A DNA stretch of 64,000 nucleotides. Origin: Lachnospiraceae bacterium. Its GTDB lineage: Bacteria > Bacillota > Clostridia > Lachnospirales > Lachnospiraceae. Shown one piece after another: positions 54,311-63,336 of the stretch. A model generated the notes under the pieces. It did no database searches. It had not been told where the DNA came from and saw only the letters and a list, made by a program, of their open reading frames with translations. The position numbers and the translations under genes are program-made. The stretch is from NCBI GenBank assembly GCA_028696165.1, contig JAQVHQ010000001.1:1-64000 (forward strand), written 5' to 3'. Every line of letters begins with the position of its first letter. Within the stretch, counting starts at the first letter, position 1.

Positions 54311-54325
54311 AGCTTCTATTCCAGA

Positions 54326-55993
54326 CTATACGTCGAAACATCCACCGCCAATAAATTCTCTCAAAAATGAATTATGTGGAACATCCTCGCTTGGTACGCC
54401 TACAAAATAATCTAAAAATTTCAATAATCTCTTTGCTTCTTTATATTCCGGTTCACTCTCCTGAATCTGGAAAAGGACTGGTTCTGCATAAGATTTTAAG
54501 ATAGAAAGCTCATAGATTAATGCGGAGTTAAACATCACATCCGCACTCTCCTGATAAGGGAAGATATTCTCTTCCTCTCCTCTTCTTACAGAATACCACA
54601 TATGAATGGTATCCTTTGCCGAAGTTCCACGGGTGCGGTTGTCGCGAACCATTCGGCGGATAAGCCGTCCATCTGTGGTTGGTATACGGTTATGCTCGTC
54701 AATGTTCAGCTGTGTCACTGCACTGATATAGATTTTAAATTTGCTTTCCTTAGGAAGTGTATAGCTTAATTTATCATTAAGACAATGAATCCCTTCTATA
54801 ACCAGAATATCATCCTGACCAAGCTGCAGGTAGTTTCCTTTGTATTCGCGCTTTCCTGTTTTGAAATTGTATTCCGGCAGTTCGATCCGTTCTCCCCTAA
54901 GAAGTGCATTCATATCCTTGTTAAACTGCTCCACATCAATCGCTTCCAGACACTCATAGTTTTTATTTCCCATCTCATCTAATGGTGTCTTATCACGATC
55001 CACAAAATAATTATCCACAGCAATTGGATGCGGTTTCATACCATGGGCAGACAACTGTATAGATAAACGATGAGAAAAAGTTGTCTTTCCTGAAGAGGAG
55101 GGCCCGGCTATCATGACAAATTTGACACCTTTGCGACTCTCAATTGTCTCTGCCATATGGGAAAGTTCCCCTTCCTGCAACGCCTCCTGAATAAGTATCA
55201 GCTCTCTCATACTTTCACGGGTTATACACTCATTCAAATCTCCCACTGTATCTACATTAAGCATCTCACCCCATTTTTCTGACTGTTTCTGAACCTGGAA
55301 CAGTTTTGGCTGTGCCTGAAATGGAGGAAGCTCCTGAGGATTTTCTACCGTTGGCATCTGAAGTACCAGGCCCTCATCATACGGAATCAGGTCAAAATAC
55401 TTCAGATAGCCTGTATGCCATACCATAAATCCATAAAAATAATCCTCAAAATCTCCCAGACTATAGATATTTACCTTAGACACTCTTCGATAGCGAAACA
55501 ATTTTTCTTTATCATACATCCCGTATTTATGAAAGAGTTCTACAGCATCATGAGTGCTGATACTGCGCTTCATAATAGGTATTTTCTGTTCTACCAATTC
55601 CAGCATGTACTTTTTAATTTTTTGTAATAGTTCCTCTGTGATAGTTACATTCCCCCGGATTGTATAATAAAATCCGGCCCCTACCGAATAGTGGAGAACT
55701 ACCTTTTCTATATTCTCTCTGCCTACGATGTGATAAATAGCCTTGAGTAATAACAATGAAGTGCTTCTTTTGTAAGTTTTATGTCCAATACTGTCTCCGG
55801 TCGTCACGAATGAGATATCACAGTCTTTTTTCAATGTCTTATGAAATTCCCTCAAGCGTCCATTTACCAATGCCAGTACAAGAGGATTGTCGTAATCCTG
55901 TTCATAATCTTTAGCAATCACTCCATAGGGAGTCCCTGCAGGATATTCTTTCGTTATATTGTTCACGGTTACTCTGTATACTTCTTGCGCCAT
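54326..55993 (-). CDS. Nucleoside (uridine) kinase fused to TGS and ThrRS-like domains
   Basis: This 555-residue protein begins with a TGS-like domain (residues 1-60) and a region resembling the second additional domain of threonyl-tRNA synthetase (about 65-200), then a uridine/phosphoribulokinase domain with Walker A GPSSSGKTTF near 295. The ThrRS-like His motifs are not kept, so editing is unlikely. The kinase probably phosphorylates uridine or cytidine; TGS may bind a nucleotide. The fusion is known in clostridia. It is the last gene of the dgt-dnaG-rpoD operon, ahead of a strong terminator. Confidence 0.85.
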   Translation of the reverse strand: MAQEVYRVTVNNITKEYPAGTPYGVIAKDYEQDYDNPLVLALVNGRLREFHKTLKKDCDISFVTTGDSIGHKTYKRSTSLLLLKAIYHIVGRENIEKVVLHYSVGAGFYYTIRGNVTITEELLQKIKKYMLELVEQKIPIMKRSISTHDAVELFHKYGMYDKEKLFRYRRVSKVNIYSLGDFEDYFYGFMVWHTGYLKYFDLIPYDEGLVLQMPTVENPQELPPFQAQPKLFQVQKQSEKWGEMLNVDTVGDLNECITRESMRELILIQEALQEGELSHMAETIESRKGVKFVMIAGPSSSGKTTFSHRLSIQLSAHGMKPHPIAVDNYFVDRDKTPLDEMGNKNYECLEAIDVEQFNKDMNALLRGERIELPEYNFKTGKREYKGNYLQLGQDDILVIEGIHCLNDKLSYTLPKESKFKIYISAVTQLNIDEHNRIPTTDGRLIRRMVRDNRTRGTSAKDTIHMWYSVRRGEEENIFPYQESADVMFNSALIYELSILKSYAEPVLFQIQESEPEYKEAKRLLKFLDYFVGVPSEDVPHNSFLREFIGGGCFDV

Positions 55994-56026
55994 ATCTTTT
56001 CACCTTCCTTACATTCAACTGCTGCT

Positions 56027-56812
56027 TTATATCGTCTGAAATGGATGTTTTACCGGAGCTGCTGTTATAGTAATCTCCGGGAACATTTTTTCAAGCTGCG
56101 CTTTCACATACTCTATAAAGATGTATTCTGTTCCATAATGTCCGGCATCTATAATAGCTAAACCCTGAGCCAGGGCATCAATTCCTGTATGGTAATCAAT
56201 ATCTCCGGTTACAAGTACATCTGCATTGGCCTCCAGGGCGCTTTGTATCATACTTTTGCCGGAACCACCGGATATAGCAGCCGTACAGATTTGCTGCTCC
56301 ATATTCCCATATACTCGCACATCCGGTATCTGCAGTGCATTTTTTACTTCAATAGAGAATTCCTCCAAAGACTTCGCTTTAACTAAGCTTCCATATTTTC
56401 CGATTCCCACCGGTTCTCCGCTTTCTTTTATTCCAGTCTGCATTAACACTGCCGGAGTTTGAAGTTTTAGACTCTCTGCATTTAAATCCGCCATGGAAAG
56501 CACATCAAAGTTCGTATGCATAGCATAAGCCATAATATGATTTTCAGCCAGTTTAAGAATACGATTTCCAATAAAATCTGTGGCTGTCACTCTCTTCATA
56601 CCGGAAAAGATCATCGGATGATGTGTCACAATCATATCTGCATGAACTGCTATAGCCTGTTCTAACACTTCATCGTTTAAATCAAGTGCCACCAGGATAT
56701 GTTTTGCTTCCCAGTCCGGATTACCTACAAGTAATCCCACATTATCCCATTCCAGCGCATAGCGGGAAGGCCAATGCTGTTTTAGTATTTCGATAATTTT
56801 ATGTCCTGTCAT
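56027..56812 (-). CDS. Nif3-like dinuclear metal-centre protein (YqfO family)
   Basis: This 261-residue protein matches the Nif3/DUF34 family: WDNVGLLVG, DMIVTHHPMIFSG, then HTNFD and GDIDYHTG with two metal histidines. GTP cyclohydrolase-like claims exist, but function is unsettled. The short form lacks the middle domain of Bacillus YqfO. It overlaps trmK by 14 bases; the trmK-nif3 pair is well known in Firmicutes. Confidence 0.9.
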   Translation of the reverse strand: MTGHKIIEILKQHWPSRYALEWDNVGLLVGNPDWEAKHILVALDLNDEVLEQAIAVHADMIVTHHPMIFSGMKRVTATDFIGNRILKLAENHIMAYAMHTNFDVLSMADLNAESLKLQTPAVLMQTGIKESGEPVGIGKYGSLVKAKSLEEFSIEVKNALQIPDVRVYGNMEQQICTAAISGGSGKSMIQSALEANADVLVTGDIDYHTGIDALAQGLAIIDAGHYGTEYIFIEYVKAQLEKMFPEITITAAPVKHPFQTI

Positions 56813-57515
56813 AATATCTCATTCCAGCGCATATGCACCGTATCTCCTTATTTATTTCCTCTATTCTTGCTCTTGCGCGTTCTGTATCCTGATTTTGCAA
56901 ATGGACAAGTAAATCCTCATGAGTTTTTAATTCTTTTTTCAGATATTCATATAGCACGGGATGTTGATTTTGCAGTAACAGAGGTCCATATGCCAGCTGT
57001 TCTATAGTGTATGCCTCTTTTCTTTGATTTTCACATCTCTTAGATTTCACTGCCCGCATCATCGGATAATATTTGCCATCCTCCAAAATCATATTCTCCT
57101 GAACGATATCATATTCCTGCTTCTCAAGAAACAGCCTCACCTGATCAATCTCAGACTGAGGCTGTAAGATAAGCTCCTGTAAAGTTGCCAGTACTTCGGG
57201 GTTCTGACCTAATATTTTTCGAACCAGTCCCCCGCCCATACCTGCTATTACCAGTGTATCTGCTTCTTGTGGCAGCAATTTTTCAATCCCGTCTGACAGG
57301 CGTGTGGTTATATATGTACTTAAGCCATGTTCCCGAATATGAAGTACTGCCCTCTCAAGGGGACCTTTTCGAATGTCCATGGCAATGGCTTGGGGTATCC
57401 GATGATGTTCATACAGATAGATGGGAAGATACCCATGATCTGTCCCCACATCCGCCAGTCGATTGCCTGTTGTCACCATATCTGCTATGGCTTCCAGTCT
57501 CTTTGATAACTGCAT
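56799..57515 (-). CDS. trmK: tRNA (adenine(22)-N1)-methyltransferase
   Basis: This 238-residue Rossmann methyltransferase has the SAM site ADVGTDHGYLPIYL near residue 20 and the catalytic-type loop VIAGMGGGLVRKIL near 90. TrmK makes m1A22 in tRNA. Its C-terminal half is a coiled region typical of the family. It lies 17 bases after rpoD and overlaps the Nif3-like gene. Confidence 0.93.
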   Translation of the reverse strand: MQLSKRLEAIADMVTTGNRLADVGTDHGYLPIYLYEHHRIPQAIAMDIRKGPLERAVLHIREHGLSTYITTRLSDGIEKLLPQEADTLVIAGMGGGLVRKILGQNPEVLATLQELILQPQSEIDQVRLFLEKQEYDIVQENMILEDGKYYPMMRAVKSKRCENQRKEAYTIEQLAYGPLLLQNQHPVLYEYLKKELKTHEDLLVHLQNQDTERARARIEEINKEIRCICAGMRYYDRT

Positions 57516-57532
57516 CTTATACTCCTGTATTC

Positions 57533-58657
57533 TTAATCCAAATAATCTTTTAATTTACGGCTTCTGCTTGGATGACGAAGCTTGCGCAGTGCTTTCGCTT
57601 CAATCTGACGGATTCGCTCACGGGTTACGCTGAATTCTTTACCAACTTCTTCCAGTGTTCTTGCTCTTCCATCATCTAAACCAAAACGAAGACGAAGTAC
57701 TTTCTGCTCTCTCTCTGTCAGAGTTCCCAGAACTTCTACCAGCTGTTCTTTCAGCAAAGTAAAGGCTGCTGCATCCGCAGGTACCGGAACATTGTCATCC
57801 TGAATGAAATCTCCCAGGTGACTGTCTTCTTCTTCTCCGATAGGGGTTTCTAAAGAAACCGGTTCCTGAGAAATCTTAAGAATTTCTCTTACACGTTCTA
57901 CACTCATGTTCATCTCTTCCGCGATTTCTTCCGGCGTAGGTTCACGACCTAACTCCTGGAGTAACTGACGGGAAACACGGATTAATTTATTGATTGTCTC
58001 TACCATATGAACAGGAATACGGATTGTTCTTGCCTGGTCTGCGATAGCTCTTGTAATCGCCTGGCGAATCCACCAGGTTGCATAGGTACTGAACTTGAAT
58101 CCTTTGTTATAATCGAATTTCTCTACAGCTTTAATCAGACCCAGATTACCTTCCTGAATCAGATCCAAAAAGAGCATGCCACGTCCCACATAACGCTTTG
58201 CGATGCTGACTACCAGACGAAGATTGGCTTCTGCCAGACGCTTTTTAGCTTCTTCATCGCCATTTTCCATGCGTTTTGCAAGTTCGATTTCTTCTTCTGC
58301 TGTCAGAAGGGGAACTTTACCGATTTCTTTTAAATACATACGAACAGGGTCTTCGATGCTGATACCTTCCGGTACAGTTAAGTCAATGTTTTCCACATCA
58401 ACTTCTTCTTCATCTTCCATGTTGGCTTCATCATCATCGGTAAGAAGCAGAGCTTCGGTGTCTTTTTCATTAATACGAAGTACATCGATTCCGTTTGCTT
58501 CCAGATAATCAAACACTTTCTCCATATCATCCGGAGAGAGCTGTACGTCCTTGAAGTAATCATTAATCTCCTGGTATTCCAGAACATTTTTCTTCTTCTT
58601 GGCCACTTCCAGAAGCCCGCTGAGTTTCTCGCTAAATTTAGCCATATTCATTTCCAT
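57533..58657 (-). CDS. rpoD: Primary sigma factor RpoD (SigA)
   Basis: This 374-residue sigma-70 has a region 1.1-like start, an acidic stretch (about 73-92), region 1.2 ([11 protein letters not shown]), region 2 with [22 protein letters not shown] residues, region 3 and region 4 ([20 protein letters not shown]). It directs housekeeping transcription. Its place after dnaG (39-base gap) repeats the macromolecular-synthesis operon, without rpsU. AAGGATGG precedes its ATG. Confidence 0.97.
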   Translation of the reverse strand: MEMNMAKFSEKLSGLLEVAKKKKNVLEYQEINDYFKDVQLSPDDMEKVFDYLEANGIDVLRINEKDTEALLLTDDDEANMEDEEEVDVENIDLTVPEGISIEDPVRMYLKEIGKVPLLTAEEEIELAKRMENGDEEAKKRLAEANLRLVVSIAKRYVGRGMLFLDLIQEGNLGLIKAVEKFDYNKGFKFSTYATWWIRQAITRAIADQARTIRIPVHMVETINKLIRVSRQLLQELGREPTPEEIAEEMNMSVERVREILKISQEPVSLETPIGEEEDSHLGDFIQDDNVPVPADAAAFTLLKEQLVEVLGTLTEREQKVLRLRFGLDDGRARTLEEVGKEFSVTRERIRQIEAKALRKLRHPSRSRKLKDYLD

Positions 58658-58696
58658 GTGTATTCCATCCTTCCATAGCTTGTTTATATTTTCTCC

Positions 58697-60484
58697 TTAA
58701 TTAAAGGAAATATGCAATAGTTGATTGTTTCGCTCTAATTGTTCCAGTTCTTTCTTCCCAGCTAAAATCTGCTGCAGTCCGACGATATCTGTCGGGTCTA
58801 ACTGCGCCAGTGAAGTATCTAACCGGTTCTTTTTCATTCGAAATACAGTATCTGTTACTGCCTGGTCTCTCTGTGCCTCCGATTCCAGATGCAGTTCGGC
58901 GTGGAACAAAGCATTTACCTTAGTCTGGGATTCTCCATCAGTAAAACGATTTAACAGTTTTGCCGGATTTACCTGTCCTTCTTTTTCATACTGCTCGTAT
59001 AAAAGCAGCGCTACTTCGTGATATAAGGGAACGGTAAAATCCTCTGGGCTGATATAATCTTTTACTACCGGAAATACTCCCGGGTAATTGGCCAGCCAGG
59101 TAAGCATCAGTTTCTGAGACTTCTCCATGCCTGTTTCTTTTTCTTTACGGCTGTTTATACCGGATTTTGGTTTCTGATAATTTTCTCCCGGAAGGCCTTT
59201 CATAGCTTTACGGTTTACCAGCTTTCTCAAGTCCTCGTATACGATATGGTATTCCCGGCTGACAGCCTCCATATAATTATTACGCTCAATCTCTTCTGGA
59301 AATTCCAGTAATTTTTCTGCAACAGCATTATGAAAATCGGTTTTCCCCTGAGGATCGCTCATATCGAACTGCCGCTGCATAGCTTCTATCTGATATAAGA
59401 AACTGTTCTGAGCATGTTCCAGACGACTTTCAAACTCCTCTGCACCTAAGTTTTTTATAAACTCATCAGGATCCTTATAAGGTCTTAAATTTACCACTTT
59501 TGTGGACAAATTCGCGGCTTTTAAAATTGGAATTGCTCTTTGGGCTGCCTTCACACCAGCATCATCGCTGTCATAGATAATCAGCACCTCATCGGTATAA
59601 CGTTTCATCAAGGCTGCCTGCTGAGTAGTAAGCGCTGTTCCAAGCGAAGCCACCGCATTGGTAAAGCCCGCCTGATGCATGGCGATTACATCCATATAGC
59701 CTTCACAGATGATAAGGTTTTTCTTACGGGATGTACGCGCAAGGTTCAAACCATAGAGATTTCTGCTCTTATCAAATATTTTTGTCTCCGGTGAATTCAG
59801 ATATTTTGGTTTTGCATCTCCCATTACACGTCCGCCAAATCCGATCACCCGGTTATTGACATCCATAATCGGGAAGATTACACGATTCCAGAACTTGTCA
59901 TACATCCCGCGCTTTTCGTCCACATTGAACAAACCGGATATATTTAACAGTTCATCAGAATAGCCCTTGCCCTTTATATATTTATAAAGACTGTTACTGT
60001 ATTTGTCTGAATATCCCAACCCGAATTTTTTTATAGTGTCATCGGTCAGTTCACGGTTCATGAGATATTCTCTGGCTGCCGTGCCTTCCTGTCCGCGAAG
60101 CTGATAGAAAAAGAATTTAGCTGCTTCTTTATTTATCTCCATCAGTGTTGTCTTTAAATCGGCTTGTTCTTTCGCTTCTTTGGAATATTCCATCTGCGGC
60201 AAATTGACACCTGCACGTTCTGCCAGATATTTTACGGCCTCCACAAAGGAGAAATTTTCATACTCCATAATGAATGTAAATACATTACCGCCAGCTCCGC
60301 AGCCGAAGCAGTAATACATCTGCTTTCCGGGGCTCACAGAAAAGGACGGAGATTTTTCATTGTGAAAAGGGCATAGTCCAAAGTAAGAACTTCCCTTCTT
60401 CTGCAGCTTCACGTAACCGGATATCACCTCAACAATATCGTTCTTCATTCTGATTTCTTCTATTAAGTCTTCAGAATAACGCAT
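58697..60484 (-). CDS. dnaG: DNA primase DnaG
   Basis: This 595-residue primase has the zinc-binding site (CPFHNEKSPSFS, then CFGCGAGG) at residues 40-65, the RNA-polymerase/Toprim core (ICEGYMDVIAMHQ near 265, IYDSDDAGVKAA near 305) and a C-terminal helicase-binding domain. It makes RNA primers with DnaB. It begins after dgt (33-base gap) and is followed by rpoD. GAGGGAC precedes the ATG. Confidence 0.96.
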   Translation of the reverse strand: MRYSEDLIEEIRMKNDIVEVISGYVKLQKKGSSYFGLCPFHNEKSPSFSVSPGKQMYYCFGCGAGGNVFTFIMEYENFSFVEAVKYLAERAGVNLPQMEYSKEAKEQADLKTTLMEINKEAAKFFFYQLRGQEGTAAREYLMNRELTDDTIKKFGLGYSDKYSNSLYKYIKGKGYSDELLNISGLFNVDEKRGMYDKFWNRVIFPIMDVNNRVIGFGGRVMGDAKPKYLNSPETKIFDKSRNLYGLNLARTSRKKNLIICEGYMDVIAMHQAGFTNAVASLGTALTTQQAALMKRYTDEVLIIYDSDDAGVKAAQRAIPILKAANLSTKVVNLRPYKDPDEFIKNLGAEEFESRLEHAQNSFLYQIEAMQRQFDMSDPQGKTDFHNAVAEKLLEFPEEIERNNYMEAVSREYHIVYEDLRKLVNRKAMKGLPGENYQKPKSGINSRKEKETGMEKSQKLMLTWLANYPGVFPVVKDYISPEDFTVPLYHEVALLLYEQYEKEGQVNPAKLLNRFTDGESQTKVNALFHAELHLESEAQRDQAVTDTVFRMKKNRLDTSLAQLDPTDIVGLQQILAGKKELEQLERNNQLLHISFN

Positions 60485-60517
60485 GCTTTTGTCCCTCCAG
60501 TTTTTGTTTTCTATTTA

Positions 60518-61528
60518 TTATAATTTGTCCCATGCACTGGGTATGAAATGTTTTTCAAACTGTGCGATGGAATATTGGTCTGTCATTCCTGAGATATAGT
60601 CACACACTACACGTTCCTTAGGCTGCTGGGCCTTATAAATCAAATCCTGATATTCTATGGACATAGCCTCCGGATTGTCATAATAGAACTGATATAGCTG
60701 TGTAATCATGGTAATGGCTTTCTTTTCTTCATGTTTTGCGACAGGACTCTTGTATACATGTTCAAACATATATGCTCTCATATCTGACATCGCCCGGGCG
60801 ATAGTATCCGACATGATAATCTGTGGCTGATTGATGCTGTTTCTTACGATATCATGAATCATGGTATTCATACGTTCTCGTATCGAATGTCCAAGAAGAT
60901 TCACCAAATCTTCCGGCAGACTTTCTTCTGATATAATCCCAGCTCTCTGGGCATCATCCATATCATGATGTATGTAAGAAATCTTGTCACAGAAACGGAC
61001 AATCTGTCCCTCTAATGTATGGGGCGAACCGGCTGTACGATGGTTTAAGATGCCGTCTCTCACCTCCCAGGTAAGATTTAGTCCCTTTCCATTCTTCTCC
61101 AGTAATTCAACCACCCGGACACTTTGCTTATAGTGGGCAAAACCTGATGGACATATCTGGTTTAGAGCACGCTCTCCCGCATGTCCAAAGGGTGTATGTC
61201 CCAAATCATGTCCCAGAGCAATAGCTTCCACCAAATCCTCATTTAAACGCAGTGCCTTTGCAATGGTTCTCGCAGTTTGTGATACCTCCAGCGTATGAGT
61301 CAGTCTGGTTCGATAATGATCTCCCTGGGGTGCTAAAAACACCTGTGTCTTATCTTTCAGTCTTCGAAATGCCTTGGAATGTATGATGCGGTCCCGGTCT
61401 CTTTGATAAACCGTGCGAATATCGCATTCCTCCTGGGGATATGCTCTGCCCTTACTGTATACACTCATAGATGCATAAGGGCTCAAATTCTCCAGTTCAC
61501 TCTTCTCAATCTCTTCTCTGATAATCAT
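60518..61528 (-). CDS. dgt: Deoxyguanosinetriphosphate triphosphohydrolase-like protein
   Basis: This HD-domain protein of 336 residues has RTRLTHTLEVSQTARTIA near 58, HDLGHTPFGHAGE near 95-107 and a third His/Asp site (SYIHHDMDD). It splits dNTPs to nucleosides and triphosphate, shaping the dNTP pool. The start at 61528 follows GGAGG; the frame opens upstream at 61588. It is the first gene of the operon that includes dnaG and rpoD; a palindrome shared with the nrdG upstream region lies at 61619-61655. Confidence 0.92.
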   Translation of the reverse strand: MIIREEIEKSELENLSPYASMSVYSKGRAYPQEECDIRTVYQRDRDRIIHSKAFRRLKDKTQVFLAPQGDHYRTRLTHTLEVSQTARTIAKALRLNEDLVEAIALGHDLGHTPFGHAGERALNQICPSGFAHYKQSVRVVELLEKNGKGLNLTWEVRDGILNHRTAGSPHTLEGQIVRFCDKISYIHHDMDDAQRAGIISEESLPEDLVNLLGHSIRERMNTMIHDIVRNSINQPQIIMSDTIARAMSDMRAYMFEHVYKSPVAKHEEKKAITMITQLYQFYYDNPEAMSIEYQDLIYKAQQPKERVVCDYISGMTDQYSIAQFEKHFIPSAWDKL

Positions 61529-61618
61529 GTCACACCTCCATAGACGTGCTTTGACAAAAATCCTCTCATATACAATATTCTTCGTCAAATCGACATTTCC
61601 TTTTTCTTTTTATAACTG

Positions 61619-61655
61619 TTTCAAGCAGGCGAAAACCGTTTTCGCCTGCTTGAAA
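61619..61655. repeat. Palindrome sharing its core with the nrdG upstream repeat
   Basis: Two 18-base arms pair perfectly around a single C. The inner 19 bases, GGCGAAAACCGTTTTCGCC, equal the core at 21984-22048. It lies 91 bases upstream of dgt and 18 bases past the ABC ATPase stop. No T-tract follows on either strand, so terminator function is weak. Confidence 0.85.
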
Positions 61656-61672
61656 TAGTAAAAAATCATTAT

Positions 61673-62446
61673 TTAATTACCACATTCTACACTAATCTGA
61701 TTAAAGACTCTCATAATTTCATCCACCTGTACTTGATCTTTTTCGCTTCCGGATTTGTCCATAATTGCTTTTCCCTCATGCATCATAATCAGTCTGTTTC
61801 CATACTGAACTGCATAACGCAAATTATGAGTTACCATGATAGTTGTCACTTTTTTTTCATGAACAATCTTATCCGTTAATTCCATGATGATTTCTGCGGT
61901 CTTTGGATCCAGAGCTGCAGTGTGCTCATCCAAGATAAGGAATTCTATCGGGGTCATAGTAGACATCAAAAGAGCCAGTGCCTGGCGCTGTCCACCGGAA
62001 AGTACGCCGACTTTTGTATGCATCTTATCTTCCAGTCCCAGATTCAGTGGACGAAGCATATCCTGATAATGCTGTATCTTTGCCTTATTAGCTCCTCTTC
62101 CCAGGTTATAGGGACGGCCTTTATTCTCAGCTAAAGACATATTTTCTAATATGGTCATACTCGGGCAGGTTCCTTTGGATGGGTCCTGGAATACTCTGCC
62201 GATTTTTCTATGACGTAAAAAGTCCTGTTTATTGGTAATGTCCTCTCCATTTACAACGATATTTCCTTTATCCACAGGAATCGTACCGCAGATAATATTT
62301 AAAATAGAAGTTTTTCCGGAACCGTTGCTTCCCACAACCGATACAAAGTCATCGTCTTCAATACGAAGAGAAAAATCCTGAAAGAGGCAGTGTTCATTTA
62401 CCGTTCCCTTATTATAATTTTTATTAATATTCTTTAATTCCAGCAT
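61673..62446 (-). CDS. ABC transporter ATP-binding protein (TrpZ-like)
   Basis: This 257-residue ABC ATPase has Walker A GSNGSGKTS near 39, signature LSGGQRQAL near 150 and Walker B FLILDEHTAALDP near 170. It directly follows the permease (one base apart) and powers the importer whose binding protein precedes it. The set looks like the family of tryptophan/tyrosine or other small-molecule importers (substrate-binding family PF04392). AGGAGAGG precedes its ATG. Confidence 0.9.
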   Translation of the reverse strand: MLELKNINKNYNKGTVNEHCLFQDFSLRIEDDDFVSVVGSNGSGKTSILNIICGTIPVDKGNIVVNGEDITNKQDFLRHRKIGRVFQDPSKGTCPSMTILENMSLAENKGRPYNLGRGANKAKIQHYQDMLRPLNLGLEDKMHTKVGVLSGGQRQALALLMSTMTPIEFLILDEHTAALDPKTAEIIMELTDKIVHEKKVTTIMVTHNLRYAVQYGNRLIMMHEGKAIMDKSGSEKDQVQVDEIMRVFNQISVECGN

Positions 62447-63322
62447 CTAACCTCTCCTCTTTTCCAACGCCTGACTGATAACCAGAATCAGGAGGAATAA
62501 TACAGCAGTGACCAGCTTCATGTCACTAGCCGCAAGACCGGCACTGATTGCCAGCGCCACACAGCCCTTATAAAGCAGGGAACCTGTGACTACACTGGTG
62601 GTTACATTAAAGAGGGTAACTCTCTTGAACAAACTTGTTCCGATAATTACACTGGCCAGTCCAATGACCATAGTTCCGGTACCAAAGGTGGCATCGAAAA
62701 AGCCCTGCTGCTGTGCAAAGATACATCCACTTAAGGTAACTAACCCATTGGAAATGGCAAGGCCCACGATTTTCACCAGACCTTTGTCAACTCCCAAAGA
62801 TGTGACCAGCACATCATTATCTCCTACTGCTCTTAAAAGAAAGCCTGACTTTGTACTCATATACCAGTCTAATAAAAGTTTCATAACAACTACGATTATG
62901 AAAATAATGATAACTGTCTGGTAAGGACGAATTGCTTCCGGAACAAAGGAATCCAGAAAATCATTTTCAAATATGGTCCGTATATTATAAAATGGTAAAT
63001 TTGCACGTCCTGCGATTCTTAAGTTCACCGTATATAATGCAGTCATCATAATAATTCCCGATAACAAATCACGCACTTTTAATTTCACATGAATCAAACC
63101 GGTAATCGCCCCAACGCCTGCACCTGCTATAAAACTAATCGGAAGTGTCAGAATTGGATTAAGACCTTTCGTTATAAAGGCGGCTGTGATAGCTGCTCCC
63201 ATGGGGAAGCTGCCATCCACGGTCAAATCCGGAAAATCAAGGATTTTATAAGTAATATAAAGCCCCAATGCCATAATGGCATAAATCATACCCTGTTCTA
63301 AAACGCTTAATAATAAAGTCAC
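62447..63322 (-). CDS. ABC transporter permease (TrpY-like)
   Basis: This 291-residue protein has about eight hydrophobic segments and the LivH/RbsC-like permease plan (YITYKILDFPDLTVDGSF near residue 25). It forms the channel of the importer with the ATPase and binding protein on either side. Start is GTG at 63322, after GAGGATGATAAA. Substrate not visible. Confidence 0.9.
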   Translation of the reverse strand: MTLLLSVLEQGMIYAIMALGLYITYKILDFPDLTVDGSFPMGAAITAAFITKGLNPILTLPISFIAGAGVGAITGLIHVKLKVRDLLSGIIMMTALYTVNLRIAGRANLPFYNIRTIFENDFLDSFVPEAIRPYQTVIIIFIIVVVMKLLLDWYMSTKSGFLLRAVGDNDVLVTSLGVDKGLVKIVGLAISNGLVTLSGCIFAQQQGFFDATFGTGTMVIGLASVIIGTSLFKRVTLFNVTTSVVTGSLLYKGCVALAISAGLAASDMKLVTAVLFLLILVISQALEKRRG

Positions 63323-63336
63323 TTTATCATCCTCAA

